Shown here: one piece after another, positions 36,641 to 44,116 of the stretch
Layout of the letters: every line of letters starts with the position of its first letter
Numbering within the stretch: the first letter of the stretch is position 1
Assembly: GCA_963789255.1 (NCBI GenBank)
Contig: CAWBJW010000002.1
Span: forward strand, 1,736,001-1,800,000
Source of the DNA: DATARH01 sp963789255
GTDB taxonomy: Bacteria > Pseudomonadota > Alphaproteobacteria > ATCC43930 > CGMCC-115725
Length of the DNA stretch: 64,000 bases
Direction of reading: 5' to 3'
Program-made: the position numbers and the translations under genes
The notes under the pieces: model-generated
Databases searched by the model: none
Seen by the model: only the letters and a program-made list of their open reading frames with translations
Told to the model about the DNA's origin: nothing

Positions 36641-36957
36641 TGCGCCGGCTCGATCGGGGGCGAGGGCCGCCCGAGAATCGAGAAAGCCGCCCGGCGGACA
36701 CCGGCGCGGCTCTCGAAACACCTCAGGCTGACATCGGAACCAATACCACCACAACACAACGGCAGCAAGCCCGGCATTCGAGCCCGGCGCCGCCTGATCC
36801 CGTCGTGGTGTTCCCTGACATGAGTCCGCTCGACAGGCCGCTCATGATCACAAAGGCGCTCCCATGGCTGAAGCTGGCGCGGTTCGGCGATCTGCTGTCG
36901 CCTAAGGGATCGCTCAGACATGACCGCAACGTGCTCACCATCGATGGCGCGCATTGA
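36640..36957 (+). CDS. Hypothetical protein with a C-terminal partial duplicate of the primase N-terminus
   Basis: This 105-residue protein is coupled to the HTH gene by an ATGA overlap. The first 55 residues are low-complexity and polar (TGAALETPQADIGTNTTTTQ). The last 45 (MSPLDRPLMIT, LPWLKLARFGDLLSPKGSLR, NVLTIDGAH) match the N-terminal part of the replication protein encoded next (NPLDRRLTIT, LPWLKLAAFGDKCTIPAMCL, NMLWIDGIK). It stops where that domain would continue. It is probably a truncated tandem copy and may not make a functional protein. Confidence 0.5.
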   Translation: MRRLDRGRGPPENRESRPADTGAALETPQADIGTNTTTTQRQQARHSSPAPPDPVVVFPDMSPLDRPLMITKALPWLKLARFGDLLSPKGSLRHDRNVLTIDGAH

Positions 36958-37002
36958 AGCTGACGGGCTTTTCCTGTCGGTGGCTAACCGGGGAGCCGGC
37001 CG

Positions 37003-38991
37003 ATGACCGATCGCAAATATGCGCCACACCCCAGCATGAATCCGCTCGACCGCCGGCTCACGATCACGCTGTTCACGGACGCTAAGGCACTCGTGAAAAA
37101 GGAGGTGCGGGTATCACTCAGACGGCTCGCGGACATCATCAGGAAGCGCTCGGCGCCGTCGAAAGAGAAGCTGCCCTGGCTCAAGCTGGCGGCGTTCGGC
37201 GACAAGTGCACCATCCCCGCCATGTGCCTGCGGAACAGCGCCAACATGCTGTGGATCGACGGCATCAAGATCGACTACGACGGCGAGGTGGTTTCCATGC
37301 GCGAGGGCGCCGAGCTGTTCCGAAAGGCGGGCGTCGCCGCGGAACTCTACACCTCGCCCTCGAACACGCCGGCCAAGCCCCGCTGGCGCGTCCTGCTGCC
37401 TACGTCGGGTCCGCTGTCCCCGGAGGAGCGCGAGGGGCTGGTGGCGCTCGCCTTCGGCGTCCTGGGCGGCATCGCCAACGGCGAGTCGTTCACCCGCTCC
37501 CAGGCGTACTACTGGGGCGCGGTCGAGGGCAACCCGCACCATGCGGTGATACTGGTCGATGGCGTGTACATCGACAAGGCCAGCCTCGATATCGTGCCGC
37601 TCGGCAAAGGCGGCGTTCGTTGGGAGGAGCCCGAGCCCGAGCCCGAGCCCGACGACGACGAGCCGCAAGCCGACCCCGATTGGGCGCGGATCGACTCGGC
37701 GCTGGCCGCGATCCCAATCGACTGCCGCGCGGATCGCGAGGGCTATTACCGGCCAATCGGGATGGCGCTCCACCACGAGGATCGCGGCGGCGAGGAAGGC
37801 TACGCGCGGTGGGATGCGTGGGCGATGGGCGACGACCTGGGAGTCACGCCACACAACTACGTCAGCCCGGCCGACACGCGCTACACCTGGAAATCGTTTC
37901 GGAGATCGGGCGCGAATCCCCTCAAAATAGCCACCCTCTACTACCTTGCCAAACGGCACGGTTGGAGCTTCGCGGCGGAATCCGAACCGCCGGACGGCGC
38001 CGCGCTCAGCGCCGCTCAGTGGTTGGCGCGCGACATACCGGAGCCCGACTTTCTGGTGGGCCAGCTGATGCACACGGCGAGCCGGGTACAGGTAGCGGGG
38101 CCGACCGGAATCGGGAAAACGCTGGTCCTGTTGGATATGGCTTGCGCCACGGCCGAAGGGGTCGATTTCCTCCATTGGAAGGGCGGCGGCAAGCGGCGTA
38201 GGGTCCTCTACATCGACGGCGAAATGTCGCCGCGGCTGATGAAACGCCGGATTGCCGATGCCTGCCGCCGGACGGGGGCGACTCCAGAGGGGTTGTTGAT
38301 CCTCAGCCGCGACGATCATCCCGACATGCCGCCCCTCAACACCAAACCCGGCCAGAAGTGGGTCGACAAGCTGGCGGACGGGTACGACGTGATTTTCTTC
38401 GACAACCTACAGGCGTTGACCGCGGGCAATCTGCGCGAAACCGATGTTTGGGAGGCGATCAAGCCCTGGGCGCAAGACTTGTCGCGTCGCTCGATCTGCC
38501 AAGTGTGGGTTAACCATACCGGGCTCGACGAAACGCACGCCTACGGCGACAGCACGAAGCAGTGGGGGCTCGAAACCTGCATCCTTTTGGGGCGCGCCGA
38601 CGAAAAGGATGTTGCGTCGTTCAAGCTAAAGTTCACCAAGGCGCGGGAGCGCACCCCGGAGAACCGGGCCGATTTCAGATCAATCACCTACACGCTGTCG
38701 GGCGATGCCTGGGTGCCAGGGGAGAGGGGAGGGTATGGAGAGAAGCTGCCGCCGAGCGAGGCGTGCGCCCTCAAGATCCTCCGCGAGCTGTGCGGCGAAA
38801 GCAACAATACAACCACGAGCGCGTGGCGGGAGGCGTGCGTCAAATCCAACCAACTGTCGGGAAGCGACGATCCGGAAGCTCATAAACGGGCTTTTCGGCG
38901 GGCGCGCGTGGAGCTGGTCCGGCGCCAGTTGATTACCGTCGATGACAGAGAGATTGTATATCCGTTTGGTTCATACGAGGGGGATTTATGA
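37003..38991 (+). CDS. Primase/RepA-like replication protein (PriCT-2 plus AAA ATPase)
   Basis: This 662-residue protein has an N-terminal PrimPol-like part (NSANMLWIDGIKIDYDGEVV, YTSPSNTPAKPRWRVLLPT), and a Glu/Pro/Asp-rich linker near residues 207-224. A PriCT-2-type segment follows (IDSALAAIPIDCRADREGYY to YTWKSFR). The C-terminal RepA/KaiC-like ATPase has Walker A GPTGIGKT at residues 366-373, YIDGEMSPRLMKRR and Walker B VIFFDNLQAL. Such proteins initiate replication of integrative elements, satellites and plasmids. The stop is followed at once by a dense cluster of GCGGACA/TGTCCGC repeats, a possible origin. All ATPase motifs are intact. Confidence 0.82.
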   Translation: MTDRKYAPHPSMNPLDRRLTITLFTDAKALVKKEVRVSLRRLADIIRKRSAPSKEKLPWLKLAAFGDKCTIPAMCLRNSANMLWIDGIKIDYDGEVVSMREGAELFRKAGVAAELYTSPSNTPAKPRWRVLLPTSGPLSPEEREGLVALAFGVLGGIANGESFTRSQAYYWGAVEGNPHHAVILVDGVYIDKASLDIVPLGKGGVRWEEPEPEPEPDDDEPQADPDWARIDSALAAIPIDCRADREGYYRPIGMALHHEDRGGEEGYARWDAWAMGDDLGVTPHNYVSPADTRYTWKSFRRSGANPLKIATLYYLAKRHGWSFAAESEPPDGAALSAAQWLARDIPEPDFLVGQLMHTASRVQVAGPTGIGKTLVLLDMACATAEGVDFLHWKGGGKRRRVLYIDGEMSPRLMKRRIADACRRTGATPEGLLILSRDDHPDMPPLNTKPGQKWVDKLADGYDVIFFDNLQALTAGNLRETDVWEAIKPWAQDLSRRSICQVWVNHTGLDETHAYGDSTKQWGLETCILLGRADEKDVASFKLKFTKARERTPENRADFRSITYTLSGDAWVPGERGGYGEKLPPSEACALKILRELCGESNNTTTSAWREACVKSNQLSGSDDPEAHKRAFRRARVELVRRQLITVDDREIVYPFGSYEGDL

Positions 38992-38993
38992 GG

Positions 38994-39108
38994 GCGGACA
39001 AGGCGGACAATCCGCGGACAGTCCGGATTGTCCGCCCCGGCAAAAGTGGCAGAAAGTGGCGGACGGACCGGACAAAACCCTAAGGGGTTGTCCGCTGTCC
39101 GCCCCTGC
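38994..39108. repeat. GCGGACA/TGTCCGC repeat cluster after the replication gene
   Basis: About eight copies of GCGGACA or its complement crowd into 115 bases. They include a perfect hairpin with 13-base arms (39002-39014 and 39024-39036). The position directly downstream of a primase/RepA-like gene suggests an iteron-like origin or an operator. A terminator role for the hairpin cannot be excluded, although no T-run follows. Confidence 0.6.
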
Positions 39109-39707
39109 CATGCCCCACCCCTTACGTTGAGAAAAATTATAGGCCGAGAGAATTTTTGTGTACGTGTGCGGCGATCGGGTATACCCCATGGAGACGAGAG
39201 CTGGCGCTTGGTAAACTCGACCAGCCCCGATTTTTCCATACCATGGAAGATAACTTAGTTTCTCCGGGTCCTTCTTCCAAGAAAATCGCCTATGCGGGAG
39301 GCGCAGAGCCCAACAAAAACAGTGTTCCGCGCGCATCTAAGGCTCTCTTTGGGCATCATCTCAGAATCGTTGCCCCAATTGATGGCGCGCTATTTGATCC
39401 CATTCCCCGATCGTTGCGCCCGGCTTTAACTCGAAACGCGTAAACACCGGCACGGTGCCAGGGCTGCCCGTGCCGTAACATCACTGAGCGGCGGAGAACA
39501 TAGGCGAATGACCTTCACCTATACACTTTTCCAGCAGCTTCCTTGCCGCGCATGCTGTAAGTGACGGAATTCCAGAAAGCGGCTTCCCTGTCTAGCTGCT
39601 CCTGCGCCCGCTTTTCCACGGCGTTCGACGTGCGCGTTCAAAAAAAATGGGGTAATTATACCTTTGCCAACCCTTGACGACTTGTCGTCTACTAGTCATG
39701 ATGCCTT
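39109..39707. other. Gene-poor, lower-GC stretch of the integrated element
   Basis: No confident gene. A short frame at 39243-39443 (66 codons, MEDNLVSPGPSSKKIAYAGG) lacks a ribosome-binding site and recognisable features. The stretch ends in an AT-rich patch with A8, and in a promoter-like TTGACG at 39674 overlapping the palindrome at 39676-39689. Confidence 0.4.
39676..39689. promoter_or_regulatory. Palindrome GACGACTTGTCGTC overlapping a promoter-like -35
   Basis: Perfect 6-base arms around TT, overlapping TTGACG (39674-39679) and 19 bases before the ATG at 39708. The layout is that of an operator-controlled promoter. Confidence 0.45.
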
Positions 39708-39965
39708 ATGTTTGATGGCATGTCGGGATTAGAAGCCGAAGGCGACGAAATTGTAACGGCGGAAATGCGACGCGCAGGTGCGGCGGTAATCGAGGATTTT
39801 TGTGAGGCTATGGCTTCCGAGCAGTTGGCCGAGGCGGTTTATATTGCCATGGCACGGCAACTTGCGATTGGAGGTATGCCAGAGCATCCGGCGGCACTCG
39901 GCCGCCGCTCGCCGTCAACGCTAGCGTCAAGCCGCAGACGGCGCGTTGTGCGTCGGTTGCCATAG
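39708..39965 (+). CDS. Small hypothetical protein of the integrated element
   Basis: This 85-residue protein starts MFDGMSGLEAEGDEIVTAEM. The segment VTAEMRRAGAAVIEDFCEAM, then LAEAVYIAMARQL, resembles short phage/element proteins (T-x-E-M-I-x-A-G ... Y-x-A-M-x-x-A-R) found in alphaproteobacteria. The C-terminal 30 residues are Arg/Ser-rich, unlike the front. They overlap by 158 bases the convergent gene on the minus strand, so the true end may be altered. A palindromic operator-like site lies just upstream. Function unknown. Confidence 0.45.
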   Translation: MFDGMSGLEAEGDEIVTAEMRRAGAAVIEDFCEAMASEQLAEAVYIAMARQLAIGGMPEHPAALGRRSPSTLASSRRRRVVRRLP

Positions 39966-40476
39966 CGTCGAGCATGGGAGGATCGACCTCAAAAGTGCGC
40001 AATTTATCCGCGGTGTGGGCGACACGCTGATTGGAGACTACAAGAGCGTTGCGGCGATGATCGTAAACCGCCCCATAATGCAAGATATCATCGCGCATTG
40101 AGGTAAGAAGTCCAATATGGTCGAAATAGGGTTTAAAGCTCGATTTGAGCGCCTGCCTGTCAGTGGCGTCCAAAATGCGATTTATGTAATCGATCGCGCC
40201 TTTTACGCGGGTTCCCGAATGTACGGATTTCCCTACTTTGTCAGTCACGCCAGAGACATTGATTAGCACGATCAACGTCGTGTTTTCGAGGACCGAATAT
40301 TGATGCAGAAAGCGACCCAGAGAGACATAAAACGGGACGGTAACCTTTTGGTAATTCAGGAGGTTCGCTAGGTGAGTGTTTTCGTCGAGTGGTTCCACGG
40401 GTTCGCTCCTAGATCGGGTGGCACCATCTAGGATAGCGGAGAGGCGGGGTCGGGTGTGAATATCCGGCCCCGCCAT
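39808..40476 (-). CDS. Hypothetical HEPN-like protein
   Basis: This 222-residue helical protein starts MAGPDIHTRPRLSAILDGAT. Features are FYVSLGRFLHQYSVLENTTLIVL, then RVKGAIDYINRILDATDRQA, and SMRDDILHYGAVYDHRRNAL. The Arg-x4-His motif (RDDILH) at the start of a helix is the hallmark of HEPN-fold proteins, many of which are RNases in toxin-antitoxin or defence systems. The fold assignment is by motif only. It is divergent from a short ORF starting 15 bases away, which would share its promoter region. GC content is lower than in flanking chromosomal genes. Confidence 0.55.
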   Translation of the reverse strand: MAGPDIHTRPRLSAILDGATRSRSEPVEPLDENTHLANLLNYQKVTVPFYVSLGRFLHQYSVLENTTLIVLINVSGVTDKVGKSVHSGTRVKGAIDYINRILDATDRQALKSSFKPYFDHIGLLTSMRDDILHYGAVYDHRRNALVVSNQRVAHTADKLRTFEVDPPMLDAMATDAQRAVCGLTLALTASGGRVPPDALAYLQSQVAVPWQYKPPRPTARKP

Positions 40477-40490
40477 GCTAGATTGAGGGC

Positions 40491-40619
40491 ATGAAAGGCA
40501 TGAAAACCACCAAGCCAGAGCCTCAGCTTGACAAGATCGAGCTTGTGCCCGATGCGACGGAACGCCTAGAGCGTGCCGTCAAACAGGCCTTTCGACAGCC
40601 AACTGCCGAGTGCCGGTAA
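40491..40619 (+). CDS. Short ORF (42 residues) divergent from the HEPN-like gene
   Basis: MKGMKTTKPEPQLDKIELVP continues DATERLERAVKQAFRQPTAE and ends CR. The composition and the ERLERAVKQAFRQP pattern match tiny accessory proteins often found in alphaproteobacterial mobile elements. TTGAGGGC precedes the ATG. Its position opposite a possible HEPN toxin makes an antitoxin-like role conceivable, but nothing in the sequence proves it. Confidence 0.45.
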   Translation: MKGMKTTKPEPQLDKIELVPDATERLERAVKQAFRQPTAECR

Positions 40620-40753
40620 GCCCCGCCGAACCGCGCCGATCAAGCCAAAGCGTCCGCGGAGTGAACGGCGAGGCTCGCGCCGTGCGGGATTGCCGGGCGC
40701 CCTCGCTTCTCAGCAACGACTCGGCTGCAAATGACGGTCTTTCGCCATTTACC

Positions 40754-40781
40754 CAAACTGCAAACGGTGGTATACAGTTTG
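40754..40781. promoter_or_regulatory. Inverted repeat CAAACTG-N14-CAGTTTG before the recombinase gene
   Basis: Perfect 7-base arms, 23 bases before the recombinase ATG. The site is a candidate operator, or a crossover/binding site for the recombinase. Confidence 0.45.
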
Positions 40782-40803
40782 TGTGATCGGCTCAGAGGCA
40801 GTG

Positions 40804-41484
40804 ATGACGCAGGCAATCGCATATTTCCGGGTGTTGACCAAGCGGCAGGGTCGTTCCGGGCTCGGCATTGAAGCGCAGCGGGCGGCCGTTCTCCGCTTCG
40901 CCGAAGCCGAGGGGATCAACGTCATTGCCGAGCGCACCGAAATCGAAACGGGCAAGGGTGCCGACGCGCTTGAACGGCGCCCGGAGCTGGCTGCGGCGCT
41001 CGCGGACGCGAGGAAGGCGAAATGCCCGGTGCTGGTCGCGAAGCTCGACCGGCTGTCCCGCGACGTGCATTTCATCAGCGGCCTCATGAGCCACCGCGTG
41101 CCGTTCATCGTCGCCGAGCTGGGCGCCGACGCGGACCCGTTCATGCTCCACCTTTTCGCCGCGCTCGCCGAGAAAGAACGGACGCTGATATCAGCCCGGA
41201 CCCGCGCGGCGCTCGCGGTAAAGAAGGCGCAAGGGGTGAAGCTCGGCAATCCCCGTAACATGCCCGAAGCCGCCGCGAAGGGGCGCGAGGCGCAGCGCTC
41301 CGGTGCCGATCAGTTCGCGGCGAACGTGCTGCCGGTCATCGAAAGCATCAAGGGGGCGGGCGCAACGAGCCTTGACGCCATCGCGAAGGCGCTCAACGCC
41401 CGCGGTATACGGACCGCGCGCGGCGGCCGGTGGCACTCGACAACCGTTCGCAACCTGATAGCCCGAAGCGTAAGGGTAGGCTGA
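40804..41484 (+). CDS. Serine recombinase (resolvase family) lacking the catalytic serine
   Basis: This 226-residue protein starts MTQAIAYFRVLTKRQGRSGL. The resolvase N-terminal domain is otherwise complete: GLGIEAQRAAVLRFAEAEGI, VLVAKLDRLSRDVHFISGLM, and ALAEKERTLISARTRAAL with the catalytic arginines. A C-terminal recombinase-type helix-turn-helix follows (LDAIAKALNARGIRTARGG). The family motif Y-x-R-V-S-T reads YFRVLT: residue 11 is Leu (codon TTG, 40834-40836) instead of the nucleophilic Ser. It should be catalytically dead unless this is a sequencing error (TCG to TTG). AGAGGCAGTG before the ATG supports the start. Confidence 0.88.
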   Translation: MTQAIAYFRVLTKRQGRSGLGIEAQRAAVLRFAEAEGINVIAERTEIETGKGADALERRPELAAALADARKAKCPVLVAKLDRLSRDVHFISGLMSHRVPFIVAELGADADPFMLHLFAALAEKERTLISARTRAALAVKKAQGVKLGNPRNMPEAAAKGREAQRSGADQFAANVLPVIESIKGAGATSLDAIAKALNARGIRTARGGRWHSTTVRNLIARSVRVG

Positions 41485-41621
41485 CAGGCGGGCAGCATAC
41501 ACCGGGGACGGGCGGGAGCCCCGCTGATCGCCTGGAAACCCCGCGCTTTGCGGCCAGGGGCTTGACAAGCGCTTTGCGTGTGACCTGATGCAACGATCAG
41601 CGGCGGAGAGAGAGTTCTTGC

Positions 41622-42461
41622 ATGGCATACTTTCGCCTTTGGCGCCGGATTCGCATCGCCCCCGGTCTGACCGTCAACCTCAGCAAGCGCGGCCCCAGTG
41701 TCTCGGTCGGTGTACGCGGTGCCCATGTCACGCTCGGGCGGCGCGGGATACGGAAGACGGTTGGTATACCCGGCACGGGCATGTTCCTAACCGATCAGAA
41801 ATCGTGGAAGGCGGCCGGTCCCTCCACTCACCGTGTGACGACGAGCGCCGAGCCGGGCGATCGGCTGGTGACCACGGGTTCCCGCGTAACGTGGGACGGG
41901 CACGATGTGAGGCGCGCCGACATGCCCGAGATCAAGGCATATGGTGCGAAACTATTGCAGGAAGCGGAGCAGGAAGCGGAGGAGTTGGAGCGTACCAACC
42001 CGACCGCAGCAGCCGAAGCCAGAGCGGTGATCCGCGCGTCCGCGAGCCAACTCTCTGTCGAGCCCAAGAAAAAAGGATGGGGCATCTTTTTGTTTGTGTT
42101 GTTCTGTCTTTGGGTCCTGGGTCACTTTGTGGGCGGGGCGCCGGATGACGTTTCGTCCGCCGTTTCGGATCAACCATCTTATGTCGGCCGTGACCTTAAA
42201 ATTACCGGCGTCTGGAAGCGGACGCCCGATGCGCTAACCGTTAACGGCGATATCTTCAATAGCGGTATACAGCCGCGACGTGTGCCGCGGTTGCGGGTGA
42301 GCTTGCTTGATCGCAACAAGTACGATCTCCACGTATCGAAGGTGATCGAGCCCCCCGTAGAGCAACTGGCGGCCGGCGCGCACGCACACTTTAGCGTGGT
42401 ATTCGAGCACCCGAGCATCGTCGCGCAGCAAGTTGCGGTGACGACCTTAACGTCGCAATAA
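41622..42461 (+). CDS. DUF4236 membrane-anchored protein
   Basis: This 279-residue protein has an N-terminal DUF4236 domain (MAYFRLWRRIRIAPGLTVNL, SKRGPSVSVGVRGAHVTLGR, TVGIPGTGMF). A helical linker (KLLQEAEQEAEELERTNPTA) leads to one membrane segment (GWGIFLFVLFCLWVLGHFVG, about residues 152-171). The C-terminal beta domain (DALTVNGDIFNSGIQPRRVP) resembles FxLYD/DUF3426 extracytoplasmic domains. DUF4236 proteins are common cargo of mobile elements; function unknown. It is the last recognisable gene of the integrated element, 137 bases after the recombinase. Confidence 0.78.
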   Translation: MAYFRLWRRIRIAPGLTVNLSKRGPSVSVGVRGAHVTLGRRGIRKTVGIPGTGMFLTDQKSWKAAGPSTHRVTTSAEPGDRLVTTGSRVTWDGHDVRRADMPEIKAYGAKLLQEAEQEAEELERTNPTAAAEARAVIRASASQLSVEPKKKGWGIFLFVLFCLWVLGHFVGGAPDDVSSAVSDQPSYVGRDLKITGVWKRTPDALTVNGDIFNSGIQPRRVPRLRVSLLDRNKYDLHVSKVIEPPVEQLAAGAHAHFSVVFEHPSIVAQQVAVTTLTSQ

Positions 42462-42828
42462 CCGGGTGTAAAGACGCGCGAAAGCGCGGCTCGGCCTGCC
42501 GCGGACCGCTCGTGCCGTCGCGGCCCGTGGGCGCCTGTGGGGCGAAGCGCGGCCGGGCGGCCTGCGGGAGGGGTCCGGCGCTTCGCTCGTGTACCGGCGC
42601 CCAGCGCGACCCGGCTATCGCCCGGCGCTTCCTCGCCAGCGCCATGCTCGGCTCGCGGCGAAGCCGAGCTGATACGCCCTCCCTTGCAAGATTGTGTCCC
42701 CGCCCACCGCGTTCCGGTGCACGACGTTGGGTAGCATGATGGGTAGAATGGCATAACGGCGTCAATAACCGCTATTTTGCTTGCATTACGGCGGACTCCC
42801 TCTCCGCCATATTGTCCATTCGCCCTGG
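42462..42828. other. Gene-free GC-rich boundary region
   Basis: I see no gene. The region is unusually rich in GCGCGG/CCGGCG motifs, then becomes AT-richer near 42740-42780. Near 42792, CGGACTCCCTCTCCGCCA resembles the 3' end of a tRNA-Ser gene. It could be a right-hand attachment scar, but it matches the left tRNA only over the final TCCGCCA. Confidence 0.35.
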
Positions 42829-44025
42829 CTACGAGACCAATTGCACGACCTCGCCGGCCGGGGTGCGGCCCTGGGCGCGGTACTGGCCGATTTTTTCGAA
42901 CAGCGGCCGGTCCGAGCACAGATAGAGCACGGCGTCGCCGGGGCCCTTGTTGATGTGGCGGCGCCACAGGAAGTTCGGCACGACGAAGAGGTCGTTGGTC
43001 TGCCAGTCGAAATGCCGGCCGGCGATCTCGGTCGTGCCGGCGCCGTCGAGCACGATCGCGAAGGCGTTGGCGGTCTCGCGCTTCCAGCGCGTCGCCTCGC
43101 CCGGCCGCAACAGCTGGGCCGAATAGTCGAGGGTCGGAAACACCGCGGCCCCGGTCGCCGGGTTGATGAAACGCAGCGTGATCCCGTCGTAAGGATCGCC
43201 GGCCTCCGCGCGCAGCGCATCGAGCGCGGCGCGGATCACGCTCCCGCGATAGTGGAACACCGGGCTCGTGTCGTGGCCGATGCCGCGGGCATGCGAGACA
43301 AAGCCGGGCACCATGCCGCCCATGCCATAGAGCCTGGCCGAATAACCGTCGCCGTGCACCGGCTTCTGGGCGCGGGCATTGCCCTGGCGCTCGCCCGGGA
43401 AATCCTCGTCGATCCAGCTGCAATCGAGGAATTCCAACAGCGGGAAATCGAGGATGTCGGCCCAGATGACCGGCGTTGCCCCGTCATTGCCGTGGTCGTG
43501 CCAGGTGCCGTTCGGGGTGAGGATCAGATCGCCGCGCAAGGCCGCGCAGCGCTCGCCCTCGATCGTCGTGTAGCCGCCATTCTCGGAGAGGATTGTGCGG
43601 CTGGCATTCGGCGTGTGCATGTGCACCGGCGCAACGTCGCCGGGGTTATAGATCGACACCGCGCAGCGGATCGTGCTCGCCACCTGCAGCCGGCCGCCGA
43701 GACCGGGGTTGACCAGGAGGAATTGCTGGCGGTCGGCGAACTCGATCGGCGAAACATCGGCCGTGCGTGCGATCTCGGCGATGCGGCCGAGATAGGGGCT
43801 GATCTCACGCCAGCGCCAATGGTGCGGCGCCGCCTTCATCTGGTTGATGCCGACCCGGCCGGCCGCCAAGGCGCCGCCGGCTTGGAGACCGCTGTCCTTG
43901 AACCACGGGCGCTGAGAGGGCGCGTTGGCCTGGGTGCGCAGCCAGATGTGGAGATCCTCGGCCTCGGCGTTGAGCCGTTCCATCGCTGCGCGCGCCGCCG
44001 AGGGCAGGGTATGTGCGTCGGTCAT
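42829..44025 (-). CDS. Gentisate 1,2-dioxygenase-like cupin protein
   Basis: This 398-residue bicupin of the gentisate/1-hydroxy-2-naphthoate dioxygenase family uses Fe(II) and O2 to cleave the aromatic ring between hydroxyl and carboxyl substituents. The first cupin has the metal ligands in PVHMHTPNASRTILSENGG and LTPNGTWHDHGN. The second (WKRETANAFAIVLDGAGTTE, HFDWQTNDLFVVPNF, WRRHINKG) is partly degenerate, as usual. GGGAGGAACGG precedes the ATG at 44023-44025, so the long upstream open frame is not used. It is divergent from a kinase-like gene, suggesting an aromatic-acid pathway. The exact substrate is not readable. Confidence 0.85.
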   Translation of the reverse strand: MTDAHTLPSAARAAMERLNAEAEDLHIWLRTQANAPSQRPWFKDSGLQAGGALAAGRVGINQMKAAPHHWRWREISPYLGRIAEIARTADVSPIEFADRQQFLLVNPGLGGRLQVASTIRCAVSIYNPGDVAPVHMHTPNASRTILSENGGYTTIEGERCAALRGDLILTPNGTWHDHGNDGATPVIWADILDFPLLEFLDCSWIDEDFPGERQGNARAQKPVHGDGYSARLYGMGGMVPGFVSHARGIGHDTSPVFHYRGSVIRAALDALRAEAGDPYDGITLRFINPATGAAVFPTLDYSAQLLRPGEATRWKRETANAFAIVLDGAGTTEIAGRHFDWQTNDLFVVPNFLWRRHINKGPGDAVLYLCSDRPLFEKIGQYRAQGRTPAGEVVQLVS

Positions 44026-44116
44026 CCGTTCCTCCCGGGCCGCAGCTTTTTCAAGGATGGCCGCGCTGGAAATTTCCGCGAGGATAGCACAGCCGGCCGC
44101 TATACTCGCGCTCGTC

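Noticed and set aside
37114..38319. 401-codon minus-strand frame
   Set aside because: Antisense shadow of the primase/RepA-like gene, whose Walker motifs are intact on the plus strand.
38994..39108. CRISPR array
   Set aside because: The repeats are 7-mers in both orientations with irregular spacing, unlike CRISPR repeats; no cas genes are present. The SinR-like passenger only resembles the Cas2 fold.
39243..39443. 66-codon frame in the integrated element
   Set aside because: No ribosome-binding site, odd composition and no family resemblance; left as part of the gene-poor stretch.
42785..42815. Right attachment site matching the tRNA-Ser 3' end
   Set aside because: CTCCCTCTCCGCCA shares only TCCGCCA with the tRNA-Ser(UGA) end, too short to call a direct repeat. 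It may come from another tRNA-Ser.
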